This document shows, in pieces, positions 17,601 to 26,469 of a stretch of DNA of 64,000 nucleotides. Within the stretch, counting starts at the first letter, position 1. Each line of letters opens with the position of its first letter. The stretch is taken from assembly GCA_965204915.1 (NCBI GenBank), contig OZ242023.1, positions 5,270,001-5,334,000 of the forward strand, in the 5' to 3' direction. The position numbers and the translations under genes were made by a program. A model generated the notes under the pieces. It saw only the letters and a program-made list of their open reading frames with translations, did no database searches and was not told the origin of the DNA. This stretch comes from HK1 sp965204915. GTDB taxonomy: Bacteria > Pseudomonadota > Gammaproteobacteria > HK1.

Positions 17601-18765
17601 GCAGCACCGCCTCCACCCCCCGCGCCAGGAGGCCGCGGGCGATGATACCCCGGTGGATCTCGGACGTGCCGTCGTAGATCCGGAAGATGCGCGCGTCGCG
17701 GTAGATGCGCTCGATGGACTGGTCCTTGCAGTAGCCCGCGCCGCCGAAGACCTGTACCGCCCGATCGGCCACCCGTCCGAGGGTCTCCGACGCCTGCACC
17801 TTGACCATCGAGATCCCTTCCCGCGTCGGCTCGCCCCGGTCGATGCGCCACGCGGTGTGCAGCATCAGCAGCCGGGCGGAGGCGATCTCCATCGCGCTGT
17901 CGGCGATCATCCGTTGCACGAGCTGGAACTCCCCGATGCGCCGGCCGAACTGGCGGCGCTCGTTCGCGTAGTCCGCCATCGCGTCCAGCAGCCGGCGCGA
18001 GAGCCCGAGCGCCCGTGCGCCGATGTGGGCGAGCCGGACGCGGCCGAGGGTGTCGAAGATCAGCGCCAGCCCGCGGCCCGGCTCGCCGAGCAGGCACTCC
18101 GGCCCGAGGGCGATGTCGTCGAAGAAGAGCTCCACGTGGCTCGTGCCGGCGAGCCCCATCATCGGCTGGTCGCGGCCGACCCGCACCCCGCCCAACGCCT
18201 TGTCGACCAGGAACAGCGAGATCCCGCGCCCTCCGGCGTCCGGGTCGGTCACCGCGGAGACGACGAAGAAATCCGAGAACAGCCCGTCGCTCACGAAGTG
18301 CTTCGCGCCGTTCAGCCGCCAGCCTTCGCCGTCCCTGGCCGCGCGGGTGCGGATCCCGGCCGCGTCGGACCCGGCACCCGGCTCGGTGATGGCAATCGAG
18401 CACACCCGCTCGCCCCGCACCACCGGCGCCAGCCAGCGTTCGCGCTGTACGCCGCGGCATTCGAGCAGCACCTCGTAGGCGTTGCCGAACGCGCGCCGGA
18501 TCAGGATGTCCTTGGCATGACCGAACTGCTCCTCGACCAGGCACATCTGCATCGCGTCCAGGCCCCCGCCGCCGAGCTCGGCCGGCATGTTCATCGCGTA
18601 CAGCCCGAGCGATCGGGCTTTGCGGAAGATCTCCGCCGCACGCTCCGGCGCGAGCGCGCCTGTGCGCTCGACCTCCTCTTCGAGCGGAAGGAGCTCGGCG
18701 CGGACGAATCCGCGCACCGTGTCGAGCAGCAGCCGCGTCGTCTCGTCGGGGGAGAAGTCGAACAT
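17593..18765 (-). CDS. Acyl-CoA dehydrogenase family protein
   Basis: FAD-dependent acyl-CoA dehydrogenase of 390 residues, the standard length. The substrate/FAD motif ITEPGAGSDAAG and the C-terminal QVFGGAGYCKD and RIYDGTSEIHR motifs are present. At the position where medium-chain enzymes have the catalytic Glu (Y-E-G), this protein has Asp (Y-D-G), as seen in some non-classical members. The gene is followed on the same strand by no close partner; the MaoC-like gene lies 76 bp upstream on the same strand, so the pair may act on the same acyl-CoA. Confidence 0.88.
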   Translation of the reverse strand: MFDFSPDETTRLLLDTVRGFVRAELLPLEEEVERTGALAPERAAEIFRKARSLGLYAMNMPAELGGGGLDAMQMCLVEEQFGHAKDILIRRAFGNAYEVLLECRGVQRERWLAPVVRGERVCSIAITEPGAGSDAAGIRTRAARDGEGWRLNGAKHFVSDGLFSDFFVVSAVTDPDAGGRGISLFLVDKALGGVRVGRDQPMMGLAGTSHVELFFDDIALGPECLLGEPGRGLALIFDTLGRVRLAHIGARALGLSRRLLDAMADYANERRQFGRRIGEFQLVQRMIADSAMEIASARLLMLHTAWRIDRGEPTREGISMVKVQASETLGRVADRAVQVFGGAGYCKDQSIERIYRDARIFRIYDGTSEIHRGIIARGLLARGVEAVLPE

Positions 18766-18841
18766 CAGGCGGCACCTGCCTCATCGATCCGGCCGTGCAC
18801 CGGCAGCGGCGGCCGACCGGCTCGCGGCCGACCGGCTCCCG

Positions 18842-19276
18842 TTATCCGTTCCCGACCCATTGCAGCAGGTGGTCCGCCACCGCGACGAGCTCGCCGTCCT
18901 GGTTCGTGACCTCGACCTTTGCGAACGTGCGCCGCTTCGTACCGTCGAAACGGTCGATGCGGTACGACACCGTGACCGTGTCACCGATGAAGACCGGCCT
19001 CAGGAAGCGTAGCCGATCCATCCCCACCGCCACCGGGGTCTCCTCCGCGCCGTCGCGCGTATCCGCGATCGCCATCGTGGACGCGGTCGAGATGAAGCCG
19101 GCGAGGAGCATGCCGTGCGCCATCCGCCGTCCCCACACGGAGCGCTCCATGTAGATCCGATTGACGTGGTTCGGCGAGAAGTCGCCGGTGATGCCGGCGT
19201 AGAGGTACACGTCGCTCTCGCTGACGGTCTTCGTGAAGGTCGCCTCGCGACCGATCGGAACGGGGCTTTGGGACAT
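18842..19276 (-). CDS. MaoC-like (R)-hydratase / dehydratase family protein
   Basis: Hot-dog fold protein of 144 residues that probably hydrates an enoyl-CoA. The catalytic Asp and His lie in the motif YAGITGDFSPNHVN, and the following RMAHGMLLAG segment is typical. Two adjacent ATG codons occur; the second (19276) has better spacing from GGAGGAG. It is the upstream neighbour of the acyl-CoA dehydrogenase gene on the same strand, which suggests a short acyl-CoA oxidation unit. Confidence 0.88.
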   Translation of the reverse strand: MSQSPVPIGREATFTKTVSESDVYLYAGITGDFSPNHVNRIYMERSVWGRRMAHGMLLAGFISTASTMAIADTRDGAEETPVAVGMDRLRFLRPVFIGDTVTVSYRIDRFDGTKRRTFAKVEVTNQDGELVAVADHLLQWVGNG

Positions 19277-19460
19277 CATGGCTCCTCCGGGAATGCGGTC
19301 ATTGTGCCAACATCGGGCCAGGAACGAGAACCGGCACATCAATCACACGACCCCCGGCGCAAACGGGGGGCGGCGGAGCGCTCTCCGGTCCTGCCGTTCA
19401 TGACGTTTCTTCGGCGCCCCGAAGCGGATCGCGGCATCGCCTTGGCATACACTCCCCACC

Positions 19461-20618
19461 ATGAACCCGACGAAGAAACGCCTGTTCACGCCCGGCTCGG
19501 GGGCCACCCCGCCGGCGCTCACCGGCCGCGAGCCGGAGCAGGCGGTGTTGGGCCGGTGCCTGGCGGATCTGGCCGGCGGCGCGTCTCCGCCGCACGACGT
19601 CGTCCTGACGGGACCGCGCGGCAACGGCAAGACCGTGCTGCTCAACTGGTGCAAGGACGCTTGCGAAGACCGCAAGCTGGACGTGGTGGTCCTGACGCCG
19701 GACGAGATCCCCAACCGGGCCGCTCTGGTCGCCGCGCTGTCGCCGCGGACCTGGATGTCGAAGCTGCTGCCCCGAAAGGTGGGCGTCGCGGCCGTGGGCT
19801 CGGTGGAATGGGTGGGGTCCGCCGCCGAGGCGTCGGACAACCTGGCGCGGCAGTTGAGCGCACGATGCCGCAAGAAGGCCGTGGCGGTCCTGCTGGACGA
19901 GGCGCATACGCTGGCCCCCGAAGTCGGCAGGACACTGCTCAACACCGGCCAGAGGGTGCGCGGCGAAGCGCCCTTCCTGCTGGTGCTGGCCGGCACGCCG
20001 GAGCTGCCGGCGCACCTCGGCACGATGAATGCGTCCTTCTGGGATCGCCTGGGGACGGGACTTCTGGGCATCGGCCTCCTGAGCGATGCCGCCGCCCGGG
20101 AAGCACTGGTCGAGCCGCTGGCGGCGCACGGGGTGGACGTCGACGCCGGCGTCCTCGACACGGTGGCCGAGGACAGCCAGCGCTACCCGTACTTCATCCA
20201 GCTCTGGGGCGATGCGCTGTGGGAACGGCATCTGGCCACCGGCGCCACACGCCTGACCGCCGCGCACGTGGCCGAGGCTCGGCCCGAGGTGGCGGTCCAG
20301 GTGGCGAACTACTACCAGCGCCGGTATCGGGAGCTGGAGGCCGGCGGGCTGCTGCCCGCGGCCGTGGCGCTGGCGCCCGTCTTCCAGGCCGGTGCGGACG
20401 CCACGGCATCCGACCACGACATCGACGCCGCCCTCGCCGCCACCGGGGCGGATGCCGCCGCCCGGCTGGCCGCCCGCGAGGCGCTGCACCGGCTCGGCTA
20501 CGTCTGGTGCCCACCGGGCCAGCTCCCCCCCGTCACCTGGAGCGCCGGCATCCCCTCCCTGATGACCCACGTGCTCGACCACGCGAAGCCACCGGCGTCT
20601 GGGCAGGTGCATCCCTGA
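19461..20618 (+). CDS. AAA-family ATPase, function unknown
   Basis: Protein of 385 residues with an N-terminal AAA/Orc-like ATPase domain. Walker A is TGPRGNGKT (about residues 50-58) and Walker B is VAVLLDEAH (about 141-149). The region after the ATPase (FLLVLAGTPELPAHL, then YPYFIQLWGDALW) resembles ATPases related to archaeal Cdc6/TniB-like proteins. The C-terminal part (about 280-385) may be a winged-helix region. The gene is divergent from the MaoC-like gene and 44 bp ahead of methylmalonyl-CoA mutase, to which it has no clear relation. Its role is not recognised. Confidence 0.75.
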   Translation: MNPTKKRLFTPGSGATPPALTGREPEQAVLGRCLADLAGGASPPHDVVLTGPRGNGKTVLLNWCKDACEDRKLDVVVLTPDEIPNRAALVAALSPRTWMSKLLPRKVGVAAVGSVEWVGSAAEASDNLARQLSARCRKKAVAVLLDEAHTLAPEVGRTLLNTGQRVRGEAPFLLVLAGTPELPAHLGTMNASFWDRLGTGLLGIGLLSDAAAREALVEPLAAHGVDVDAGVLDTVAEDSQRYPYFIQLWGDALWERHLATGATRLTAAHVAEARPEVAVQVANYYQRRYRELEAGGLLPAAVALAPVFQAGADATASDHDIDAALAATGADAAARLAAREALHRLGYVWCPPGQLPPVTWSAGIPSLMTHVLDHAKPPASGQVHP

Positions 20619-20662
20619 TGCGCCGGGGTGGGAGTACCGGCGAGTACCGGCGAGGTTGACCC

Positions 20663-22852
20663 ATGACCACTGATCGCAAACCGGACCTGCGCACATGGTC
20701 GGCCCTCGTGGAGAAGGAGACGCGAGGCCGTTCTCCCCACGACCTGACGTGGCGGACCCCGGAGGGCATCAACGTGAAGCCCCTCTACACCGCCGCGGAC
20801 CTCGAAGGGCTGGAACACCTCGAATCGCTGCCGGGCTTCCCGCCCTTCGTCCGCGGCCCGCGGGCGTCGATGTACGCCGGCCGGCCCTGGACCCTGCGCC
20901 AGTACGCGGGCTACTCCACCGCCGAGGAGTCCAACGCCTTCTACCGCAGGAACCTCGCCGCGGGCCAGGCCGGGCTGTCCATCGCCTTCGACCTCGCCAC
21001 CCATCGCGGCTACGACTCCGACCACCCGAGGGTCGTCGGCGACGTCGGCAAGGCGGGCGTGGCCATCGACTCGGTCGAGGACATGAAGATCCTGTTCGAC
21101 GGCATCCCGCTGGACCGGATGTCGGTGTCGATGACCATGAACGGGGCGGTGCTGCCGGTGATGGCCATGTACGTCGTCGCGGCCGAGGAGCAGGGGGTGG
21201 CACCAAGCGCACTTGCCGGCACCGTGCAGAACGACGTCCTCAAGGAGTTCATGGTCCGCAACACCTACATCTACCCGCCCGAGCCGTCGATGCGCATCGT
21301 CGCCGACGTCATCGCGTACACCGCACGGGAGATGCCGCGCTTCAACCCCATCTCGATCTCCGGCTACCACATGCAGGAGGCGGGGGCGACGGCGGTGCAG
21401 GAGCTGGCGTTCACGCTGGCCGACGGCATCGAGTACGTGCGGGCGGCGCTTCGGGGCGGGCTGGAGGTGGACGCCTTCGCGCCGCGGCTGTCGTTCTTCT
21501 TCGGCATCGGGATGAACTTCTTCATGGAGGTGGCGAAGCTGCGGGCGGCGCGTCTGCTGTGGGCGGAGCGGGTGGGGGCGCTGTTCAAGCCCTCCGACCC
21601 CCGCTCGCTGATGCTGCGCACCCATTGCCAGACCTCGGGGGTGAGCCTGACGAGCCAGGACCCGTACAACAACGTGGTGCGGACCGCGGTGGAGGCGCTG
21701 GCCGCGACCCTGGGGGGGACGCAGTCACTGCACACCAATGCGTTCGACGAGGCGCTGGCGCTGCCCACCGAGGCGTCGGCGCGGATTGCGCGCAACACCC
21801 AGCACATCCTGCGCGAGGAGACGGGGATAGCGCGGGTGGTGGACCCGCTGGCGGGCTCGTACTACGTGGAGTTCCTGACCGCGCGCCTGGCCGCGGCGGC
21901 GCGCGCCCTCATCGAGGAGGTCGAGGCGCTCGGGGGGATGACGAAGGCGGTGGCGGCGGGGATGCCGAAGCTGCGCATCGAGGAGGCGGCGGCGCGGCGC
22001 CAGGCGCGGGTGGACCGGGGCGAGGAGGTCATCGTCGGGGTGAACCGCTATGCGCCGGAGAGCGATGGCGCGTCCGAGGTGGAGATCCTCGACATCGACA
22101 ACACTGCGGTGCGCGAGGCGCAGATGGCGCGGCTTGCGCGGGTACGGGCGCAACGTGCGCCGGCGCGGTGGCGGAGCGCGCTGGCCGCGCTCGAAGCGTG
22201 CGCCGGAAGCGTCGGCGCTGGAAGCGTCGGTGCCGCTCCGGGCGAGGGCAATTTGCTCGAACATGCAGTGGAGGCCGCGCGTGCGCGGGCGACGGTGGGG
22301 GAGATCTCCGACGCGCTGGAGCGGGTGTGGAGCCGCCACCGGGCGGTGACCCCGTCGATCACCGGGGTCTACGGCGCGGCGTACGAGGGCGATGAGGGGT
22401 TCGCGCGCATCCGCGCCGACGTGGAGGCGTTCGCGCGCGAGGAAGGGCGCCGCCCGCGGATGCTGGTGGTCAAGCTCGGGCAGGACGGGCACGACCGGGG
22501 GGCGCGGATCATCGCCACCGCGTTCGCGGACCTGGGCTTCGACGTGGACGTGGGACCGCTGTTCCAGACCCCGGAGGAGGCGGCCCGCCAAGCGGTCGAG
22601 AACGACGTGCACGTGGTGGGGGTGTCGTCGCAGGCGGCGGGACACAGGATCCTGGTTCCCGCCCTGGTCGAGGCGTTGCGTGCGCAGGATGCGGCGGACA
22701 TCGCGGTAGTCTGCGGTGGGGTCATCCCGTCGCAGGACCACGCGATGCTGCGCCGCGCGGGGGTGGCGGCCATCTACGGCCCGGGCGCGCACATCCCGGC
22801 CGCGGCGGCGGAGGTGCTGGAGGTGGTGCGGCGGGGGCGGGTTGTTGGCTGA
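20663..22852 (+). CDS. scpA: Methylmalonyl-CoA mutase, single-chain
   Basis: Adenosylcobalamin enzyme of 729 residues that interconverts methylmalonyl-CoA and succinyl-CoA in propionate metabolism. The N-terminal barrel holds the substrate segment RPWTLRQYAGYSTAEESN and the QTSGVSLTSQDPYNN motif. The C-terminal cobalamin domain has the DGHDRG motif (about residue 610), whose His binds cobalt, and the downstream GVSSQAAGH and CGGVIP motifs. Full length indicates the large catalytic chain; no small-subunit gene is adjacent. The linker near residues 510-535 contains a GSVGAGSVGA repeat. Confidence 0.93.
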   Translation: MTTDRKPDLRTWSALVEKETRGRSPHDLTWRTPEGINVKPLYTAADLEGLEHLESLPGFPPFVRGPRASMYAGRPWTLRQYAGYSTAEESNAFYRRNLAAGQAGLSIAFDLATHRGYDSDHPRVVGDVGKAGVAIDSVEDMKILFDGIPLDRMSVSMTMNGAVLPVMAMYVVAAEEQGVAPSALAGTVQNDVLKEFMVRNTYIYPPEPSMRIVADVIAYTAREMPRFNPISISGYHMQEAGATAVQELAFTLADGIEYVRAALRGGLEVDAFAPRLSFFFGIGMNFFMEVAKLRAARLLWAERVGALFKPSDPRSLMLRTHCQTSGVSLTSQDPYNNVVRTAVEALAATLGGTQSLHTNAFDEALALPTEASARIARNTQHILREETGIARVVDPLAGSYYVEFLTARLAAAARALIEEVEALGGMTKAVAAGMPKLRIEEAAARRQARVDRGEEVIVGVNRYAPESDGASEVEILDIDNTAVREAQMARLARVRAQRAPARWRSALAALEACAGSVGAGSVGAAPGEGNLLEHAVEAARARATVGEISDALERVWSRHRAVTPSITGVYGAAYEGDEGFARIRADVEAFAREEGRRPRMLVVKLGQDGHDRGARIIATAFADLGFDVDVGPLFQTPEEAARQAVENDVHVVGVSSQAAGHRILVPALVEALRAQDAADIAVVCGGVIPSQDHAMLRRAGVAAIYGPGAHIPAAAAEVLEVVRRGRVVG

Positions 22853-22895
22853 GCGGTTGCGGGTAGAGGATTCTTCCGTGCAGGAAGAGGGCCGC

Positions 22896-23108
22896 ATGGA
22901 GAAGGGAACGCATGGCGGGATGGGCGACGATCTTCGTCCGGAGTATGATCTGTCCCGATTACTGCGTGGCAGTGTGCGGGGCAAATACGCGGAGCGGTTC
23001 CGCGCTTCGGCCACCAGCCAGCTACGCAGCAACATCGATCCTATCGATCCTGATGATATGGTGCGGTCCCGTTGCCTGTTTCATGTTGTAGAGGACGATC
23101 ATGGATAA
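22896..23108 (+). CDS. Small ORF, degraded antitoxin-like protein
   Basis: A 70-residue frame begins MEKGTHGGMGDDLRPEYDLS. Its core (RPEYDLSRLLRGSVRGKYAERF) resembles small proteins found beside toxin genes, in which R-x-x-YD...GVRGKYA is followed by a TNLVLLDPDV segment. Here that last segment is replaced by ATSQLRSNIDPIDPDD, so the protein is probably degraded. GGAAGAGG precedes ATG 22896. It overlaps the next gene by 8 bp. It may be a remnant rather than a working gene. Confidence 0.45.
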   Translation: MEKGTHGGMGDDLRPEYDLSRLLRGSVRGKYAERFRASATSQLRSNIDPIDPDDMVRSRCLFHVVEDDHG

Positions 23109-23877
23109 ATCGAACGTCGCGATACTCCTGGACTATGAGAACGTCGGAGGAAGATCGGAAATACGGTTCCTGCTGGATCTGATATCCGGGATCGGAGCCA
23201 TCGTCGAAAAACGGGCCTATGGTGACTGGTCGGTGCAGAAGCGCAAGGAACAGGATCAATTGCTCCAGCTCGGATTCTCCCTGATCCATCAAAGACACTC
23301 CACGTCCGGCAAGAATTCCAGTGACATAAAGCTGTCGATCGATGCCATGGATCTGCTGCACCAGTCTCCCGCTACCATCGACACGTTCGTGATCGTGTCA
23401 TCGGACAGTGATTTCTTTCCATTGGTGAACAGGTTGAGGTCTTCCGGCAAGATGGTCGTCGTATCGGGCAGGAAGGCGAGCACGTCTGACGTCCTGATAA
23501 ACAGTTGCGATCGGTTCATCGCACTGGACGCGAACACGCCGAGTTCTTCGAAAACCGATGAGGTTGCCGTTCAGAAACCAACCGATACGTCTGCATCCAC
23601 TGCGATCAACGACGAATCATCAATAGAGAACGGCGACGGACTTTCCCCCACCGATCTGCTTTTGCGTGCGATGGAAGCCTCGATGGATGAACAGGGAAAC
23701 GTCAAAGGCTCCATGCTTCACGATACCATGCGCCGTATAGATCCGGGTTTTGATTTCAAGAAATTGGGTCATCGCACATTCACGCGATTTCTGGAATCTT
23801 CCAGCGATGTGAAAGTAATGCGGTCCGATGGACCCGGGGATATGATCATTCAGCTACTCCATCCGCAGACCGAATAA
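23101..23877 (+). CDS. NYN-domain protein with C-terminal LOTUS/OST-HTH domain
   Basis: Protein of 258 residues. The N-terminal NYN (LabA-like, PIN-related) nuclease domain starts NVAILLDYENVGG with Asp11 and Asn14, and holds further acidic residues in SSDIKLSIDAMDL and VSSDSDFFPLVNRL. After a Ser/Thr-rich linker (about 150-180) a C-terminal segment (about 185-255) with SMLHDTMRRIDPGFDFKKLG and FTRFLE fits an OST-HTH (LOTUS) RNA-binding domain. Base composition is visibly more AT-rich than neighbours, consistent with transfer. Such proteins are proposed RNA-processing enzymes; the target is unknown. Confidence 0.82.
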   Translation: MDKSNVAILLDYENVGGRSEIRFLLDLISGIGAIVEKRAYGDWSVQKRKEQDQLLQLGFSLIHQRHSTSGKNSSDIKLSIDAMDLLHQSPATIDTFVIVSSDSDFFPLVNRLRSSGKMVVVSGRKASTSDVLINSCDRFIALDANTPSSSKTDEVAVQKPTDTSASTAINDESSIENGDGLSPTDLLLRAMEASMDEQGNVKGSMLHDTMRRIDPGFDFKKLGHRTFTRFLESSSDVKVMRSDGPGDMIIQLLHPQTE

Positions 23878-24030
23878 TATATCGAAAAATGAAATCCTGA
23901 AGCGGAGGAGGCGTACTTACTTGTTCTTCCACGATTTTTCCGCGTGATACACGGGCGCATCGGCGAATACGGCTGAAAGAGCAAACGGATTTCCCGCCCG
24001 GAGCGATCGTCGAAGGAGGAACCAGCTCGG

Positions 24031-24270
24031 CTACAGCAGCTTCACCAACACGGCGACTACTCCAATTGCCACCACCATCATCGAGCCGAGGCGTAGCGTC
24101 AGGTCGTGCTTCAACCGCAACTCCAGCTCTTTCAGGTCCCGCTTCGTCGCCAGCTTCTCGTCGATCAACGTCGCCTGTGAGCGTGCCAGCACCTCGGCCT
24201 GTGCCTCCGGCATGCCGGCTTCGGTCAACTCCTTCACGAAGGCGTGGGTATCGAACAAGAGCGTCCTCAT
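24031..24270 (-). CDS. Small coiled-coil membrane protein, DUF1640-like
   Basis: Protein of 79 residues. An N-terminal part (LFDTHAFVKELTEAGMPEAQ) is followed by a charged helix likely to form a coiled coil (ATKRDLKELELRLKHDL) and one C-terminal transmembrane helix (MMVVAIGVVAVLVKLL). This architecture is that of DUF1640/CCDC90-like proteins, often found next to accessory genes. ATG 24270 has GGGGAA upstream; the ATG 27 bp earlier is less likely. A duplicate of its C-terminal coding end lies just upstream at 24294-24370. Confidence 0.65.
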   Translation of the reverse strand: MRTLLFDTHAFVKELTEAGMPEAQAEVLARSQATLIDEKLATKRDLKELELRLKHDLTLRLGSMMVVAIGVVAVLVKLL

Positions 24271-24293
24271 GCGTGTTCCCCGTTGCTCCCGAT

Positions 24294-24370
24294 TCACGGC
24301 AGGCTCACCAGCGCGGCGACCACCTCGATCTTCGATACCATCATCGAATCGATGCGTAGCGTCAAGTCGT
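24294..24370 (-). pseudogene. Duplicated 3' end of the DUF1640-like gene
   Basis: The minus strand reads DLTLRIDSMMVSKIEVVAAL followed by VSLP and a stop, matching the end of the neighbouring gene (DLTLRLGSMMVVAIGVVAVL) at most positions. The upstream part of this second copy is missing. It shows that two DUF1640-like genes once lay in tandem. Confidence 0.65.
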
Positions 24371-24574
24371 CTCCGGCGCCACGCTCACGACGGCAAACAC
24401 CCAACATTACAAGGGTATTCCGGATATCCTGCCAGCCGGACCCATCCGGGCATCGAACAACAACAGCGCTCAATCCAGCGAGTCGCGCGTAGAATCGTCA
24501 GGCAGCCCCGCCAGACGGTCATGTCGGCAGAGCGGCCCGGAGTCGGGTCCGCCGGAGCCGTCAGCCAGAGGATC

Positions 24575-25804
24575 ATGGACCGGATGACGAACCGCCGACT
24601 GCTGACCCGCGTCACGCTACGCAATTACAAGAGCATCGCCGCGTGCGACGTCTCGCCGGCGCCGCTCTCGTTCCTCGTCGGTCCGAACGGCTCGGGCAAG
24701 AGCAATTTCCTCGACGCGCTCCGCTTCGTCGCCGATGCGCTACGGTCGTCGCTCGGCGATGCCTTGAACGAGCGCGGCGGGATCGGGGAAGTGGTTCATC
24801 GCTCGGAAGCGGGCGTCGCGCACGACTTCGGCATCCGCTTCGACTTCCGGAGTTCGGGCGTCAAGGGTCGTTTTGCCTTGGACATCGGGGCGCAGCCGGG
24901 GGGCGGCTACGTGGTTCTCGGAGAAGAGTGCTCCCTCGCGAGGCCGGATGGCGGTTCGATCGATTCCTACCGGGTCGAGACGGGGCGCGTAGTCGAGAGC
25001 ACGATCCGGCACCCTCCAGCCTGCACCCGGGACTGCCTTTACCTCCGCAACGTGTCGGGTCTCCCGGAGTTCAGAACGGCCTGTGACGCGCTGAGCGGAA
25101 TGGCGATTTACAACCTGGACGTAGGGTCGCTCCGCGTGTTGCAGCCCCCCGAACCGGCGGCGCTCCTGAAGCGGAGCGGGAGCAACCTCGCAAGCGTCCT
25201 GCGGGATCTCGGAAGCCGCTCTCCCGACCGCAAGGAGGCTGTCGAGGAATACATGGCCGTCGTCGTTCCCGGACTTGCCGGCGTGGACGTCTGCACGGTC
25301 GGCCCCAGCCTGGCGCTCCAATTCCGCTACGCTGCGTCAGGAGGCGAAGGGGCTCCCCGGCGTTTCTTTGCGAACGGGATGTCCGATGGGACCTTGCGGG
25401 CGCTGGGAGCGCTCGTTGCGCTGTTCCAGGGCGATGACGATGGGCGAAGCGCGGGGAATCCGAGCTTGGTAGGCATCGAGGAACCGGAAGGCGCCCTGCA
25501 TCCCGGGGCCATGGGTGCGCTCGGGGAAGCTCTGTCCGACGCCAGTGAGCTCGTTCAGGTACTCGTGACGAGCCATAGCGCCGATCTGCTCGACAACGAC
25601 GCCATCCGGGAGAGCGCGATCCTCGCCGCCGCCTCCCGGCACGGCAGGACGATGATCGGTTCTCTGGATCAGGCTGGCTGCTCGGCTCTGCACAAACGGT
25701 TGTTCACTGCCGGTGAGCTCCTCCGGATGGATCAGCTCCGGCCGGAGTCGGATTCGGGCTCCATGTCGCCCGGCCAAGCCGGTCCGTGCGGTGGCGACCA
25801 CTGA
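24575..25804 (+). CDS. AAA15-type ATPase (OLD/SMC-like)
   Basis: Protein of 409 residues with an ABC-like ATPase fold of the AAA15/AAA21 group. The N-terminal VTLRNYKSIA strand is followed by Walker A FLVGPNGSGKSN (about residues 34-45). The C-terminal half contains the signature-like NGMSDGTLRALGALVAL, Walker B VGIEEPEGALHPGA and the VTSHSADLLDN switch region. ATG 24575 has GAGG 4-7 bp upstream. The DUF4276 gene starts 4 bp after the stop, so the two form an operon and probably a complex. Related pairs (PARIS AriA/AriB, AbiL) act in phage defence, which is only an analogy here. Confidence 0.85.
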   Translation: MDRMTNRRLLTRVTLRNYKSIAACDVSPAPLSFLVGPNGSGKSNFLDALRFVADALRSSLGDALNERGGIGEVVHRSEAGVAHDFGIRFDFRSSGVKGRFALDIGAQPGGGYVVLGEECSLARPDGGSIDSYRVETGRVVESTIRHPPACTRDCLYLRNVSGLPEFRTACDALSGMAIYNLDVGSLRVLQPPEPAALLKRSGSNLASVLRDLGSRSPDRKEAVEEYMAVVVPGLAGVDVCTVGPSLALQFRYAASGGEGAPRRFFANGMSDGTLRALGALVALFQGDDDGRSAGNPSLVGIEEPEGALHPGAMGALGEALSDASELVQVLVTSHSADLLDNDAIRESAILAAASRHGRTMIGSLDQAGCSALHKRLFTAGELLRMDQLRPESDSGSMSPGQAGPCGGDH

Positions 25805-25808
25805 ATCC

Positions 25809-26405
25809 ATGCCGACGATCATCACGATCGTCGAGGGAGACGGGGAGGTACAGGCCGTCCCGATCCTGATCCGGAGGATCGCCGAGGTGGTGACCCCCGG
25901 ATCCTTTCCCGATGTGCCCAAGCCGATCCGGGTGCGACGCGACGGCATTCTCAAACCGGGCGAGATCGAACGCTATGTCGAGCTCGCGGCAGACCAGGCC
26001 GGTCCGGACGGACGCATCCTGATCCTGCTCGACGCCGATGACGATTGTCCTCGCGATCTGGCGCCGGAACTACTCCGGCGTGCGGCGGCGGTCCGAAGCG
26101 ATCGGCAGATTCGTGTGGTGATGGCCAAGATGGAGTACGAGGCGTGGTTTCTTGCCGCTGCCGACTCCCTTGCCGGATGCCGGGGATTCGGCGACGAGGT
26201 CACGGCGCCCGGAGATCCCGAATCGATCAGAAACGCCAAGGGGTGGCTCACCGAACGCCTGCCCCCGGGCCGGGCATACAAGGAGTTGCGAGATCAGCCC
26301 GCGTTGACCGCCCGGTTCGATCCGGAGCAGGCACGCCGGTCGGCGCCCTCGTTCGACAAGCTGTGGCGGAACGTGAACTCGTTGCTGGCCCCCACACGAG
26401 GGTAA
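25809..26405 (+). CDS. DUF4276 protein with Toprim-like active site
   Basis: Protein of 198 residues. The start (TIVEGDGEVQAVPIL) places Glu9 in the Toprim-type VEGxxE motif, and ILLDADDDC supplies the Asp75-x-Asp77 motif. KMEYEAWFLA and the PSFDKLWRNV end are typical of DUF4276. Toprim-like partners of AAA15 ATPases are often nucleases (OLD, GajA, AriB), so nuclease activity is a reasonable inference. ATG 25809 lies 4 bp after the stop of the ATPase gene. The frame extends upstream but only into the ATPase gene. Confidence 0.82.
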   Translation: MPTIITIVEGDGEVQAVPILIRRIAEVVTPGSFPDVPKPIRVRRDGILKPGEIERYVELAADQAGPDGRILILLDADDDCPRDLAPELLRRAAAVRSDRQIRVVMAKMEYEAWFLAAADSLAGCRGFGDEVTAPGDPESIRNAKGWLTERLPPGRAYKELRDQPALTARFDPEQARRSAPSFDKLWRNVNSLLAPTRG

Positions 26406-26469
26406 TCGCACTGTCCAATTATCGGGGTCCACTTCTCCCGGCGACGGGGACGATCCGGCGCCGGATTCA

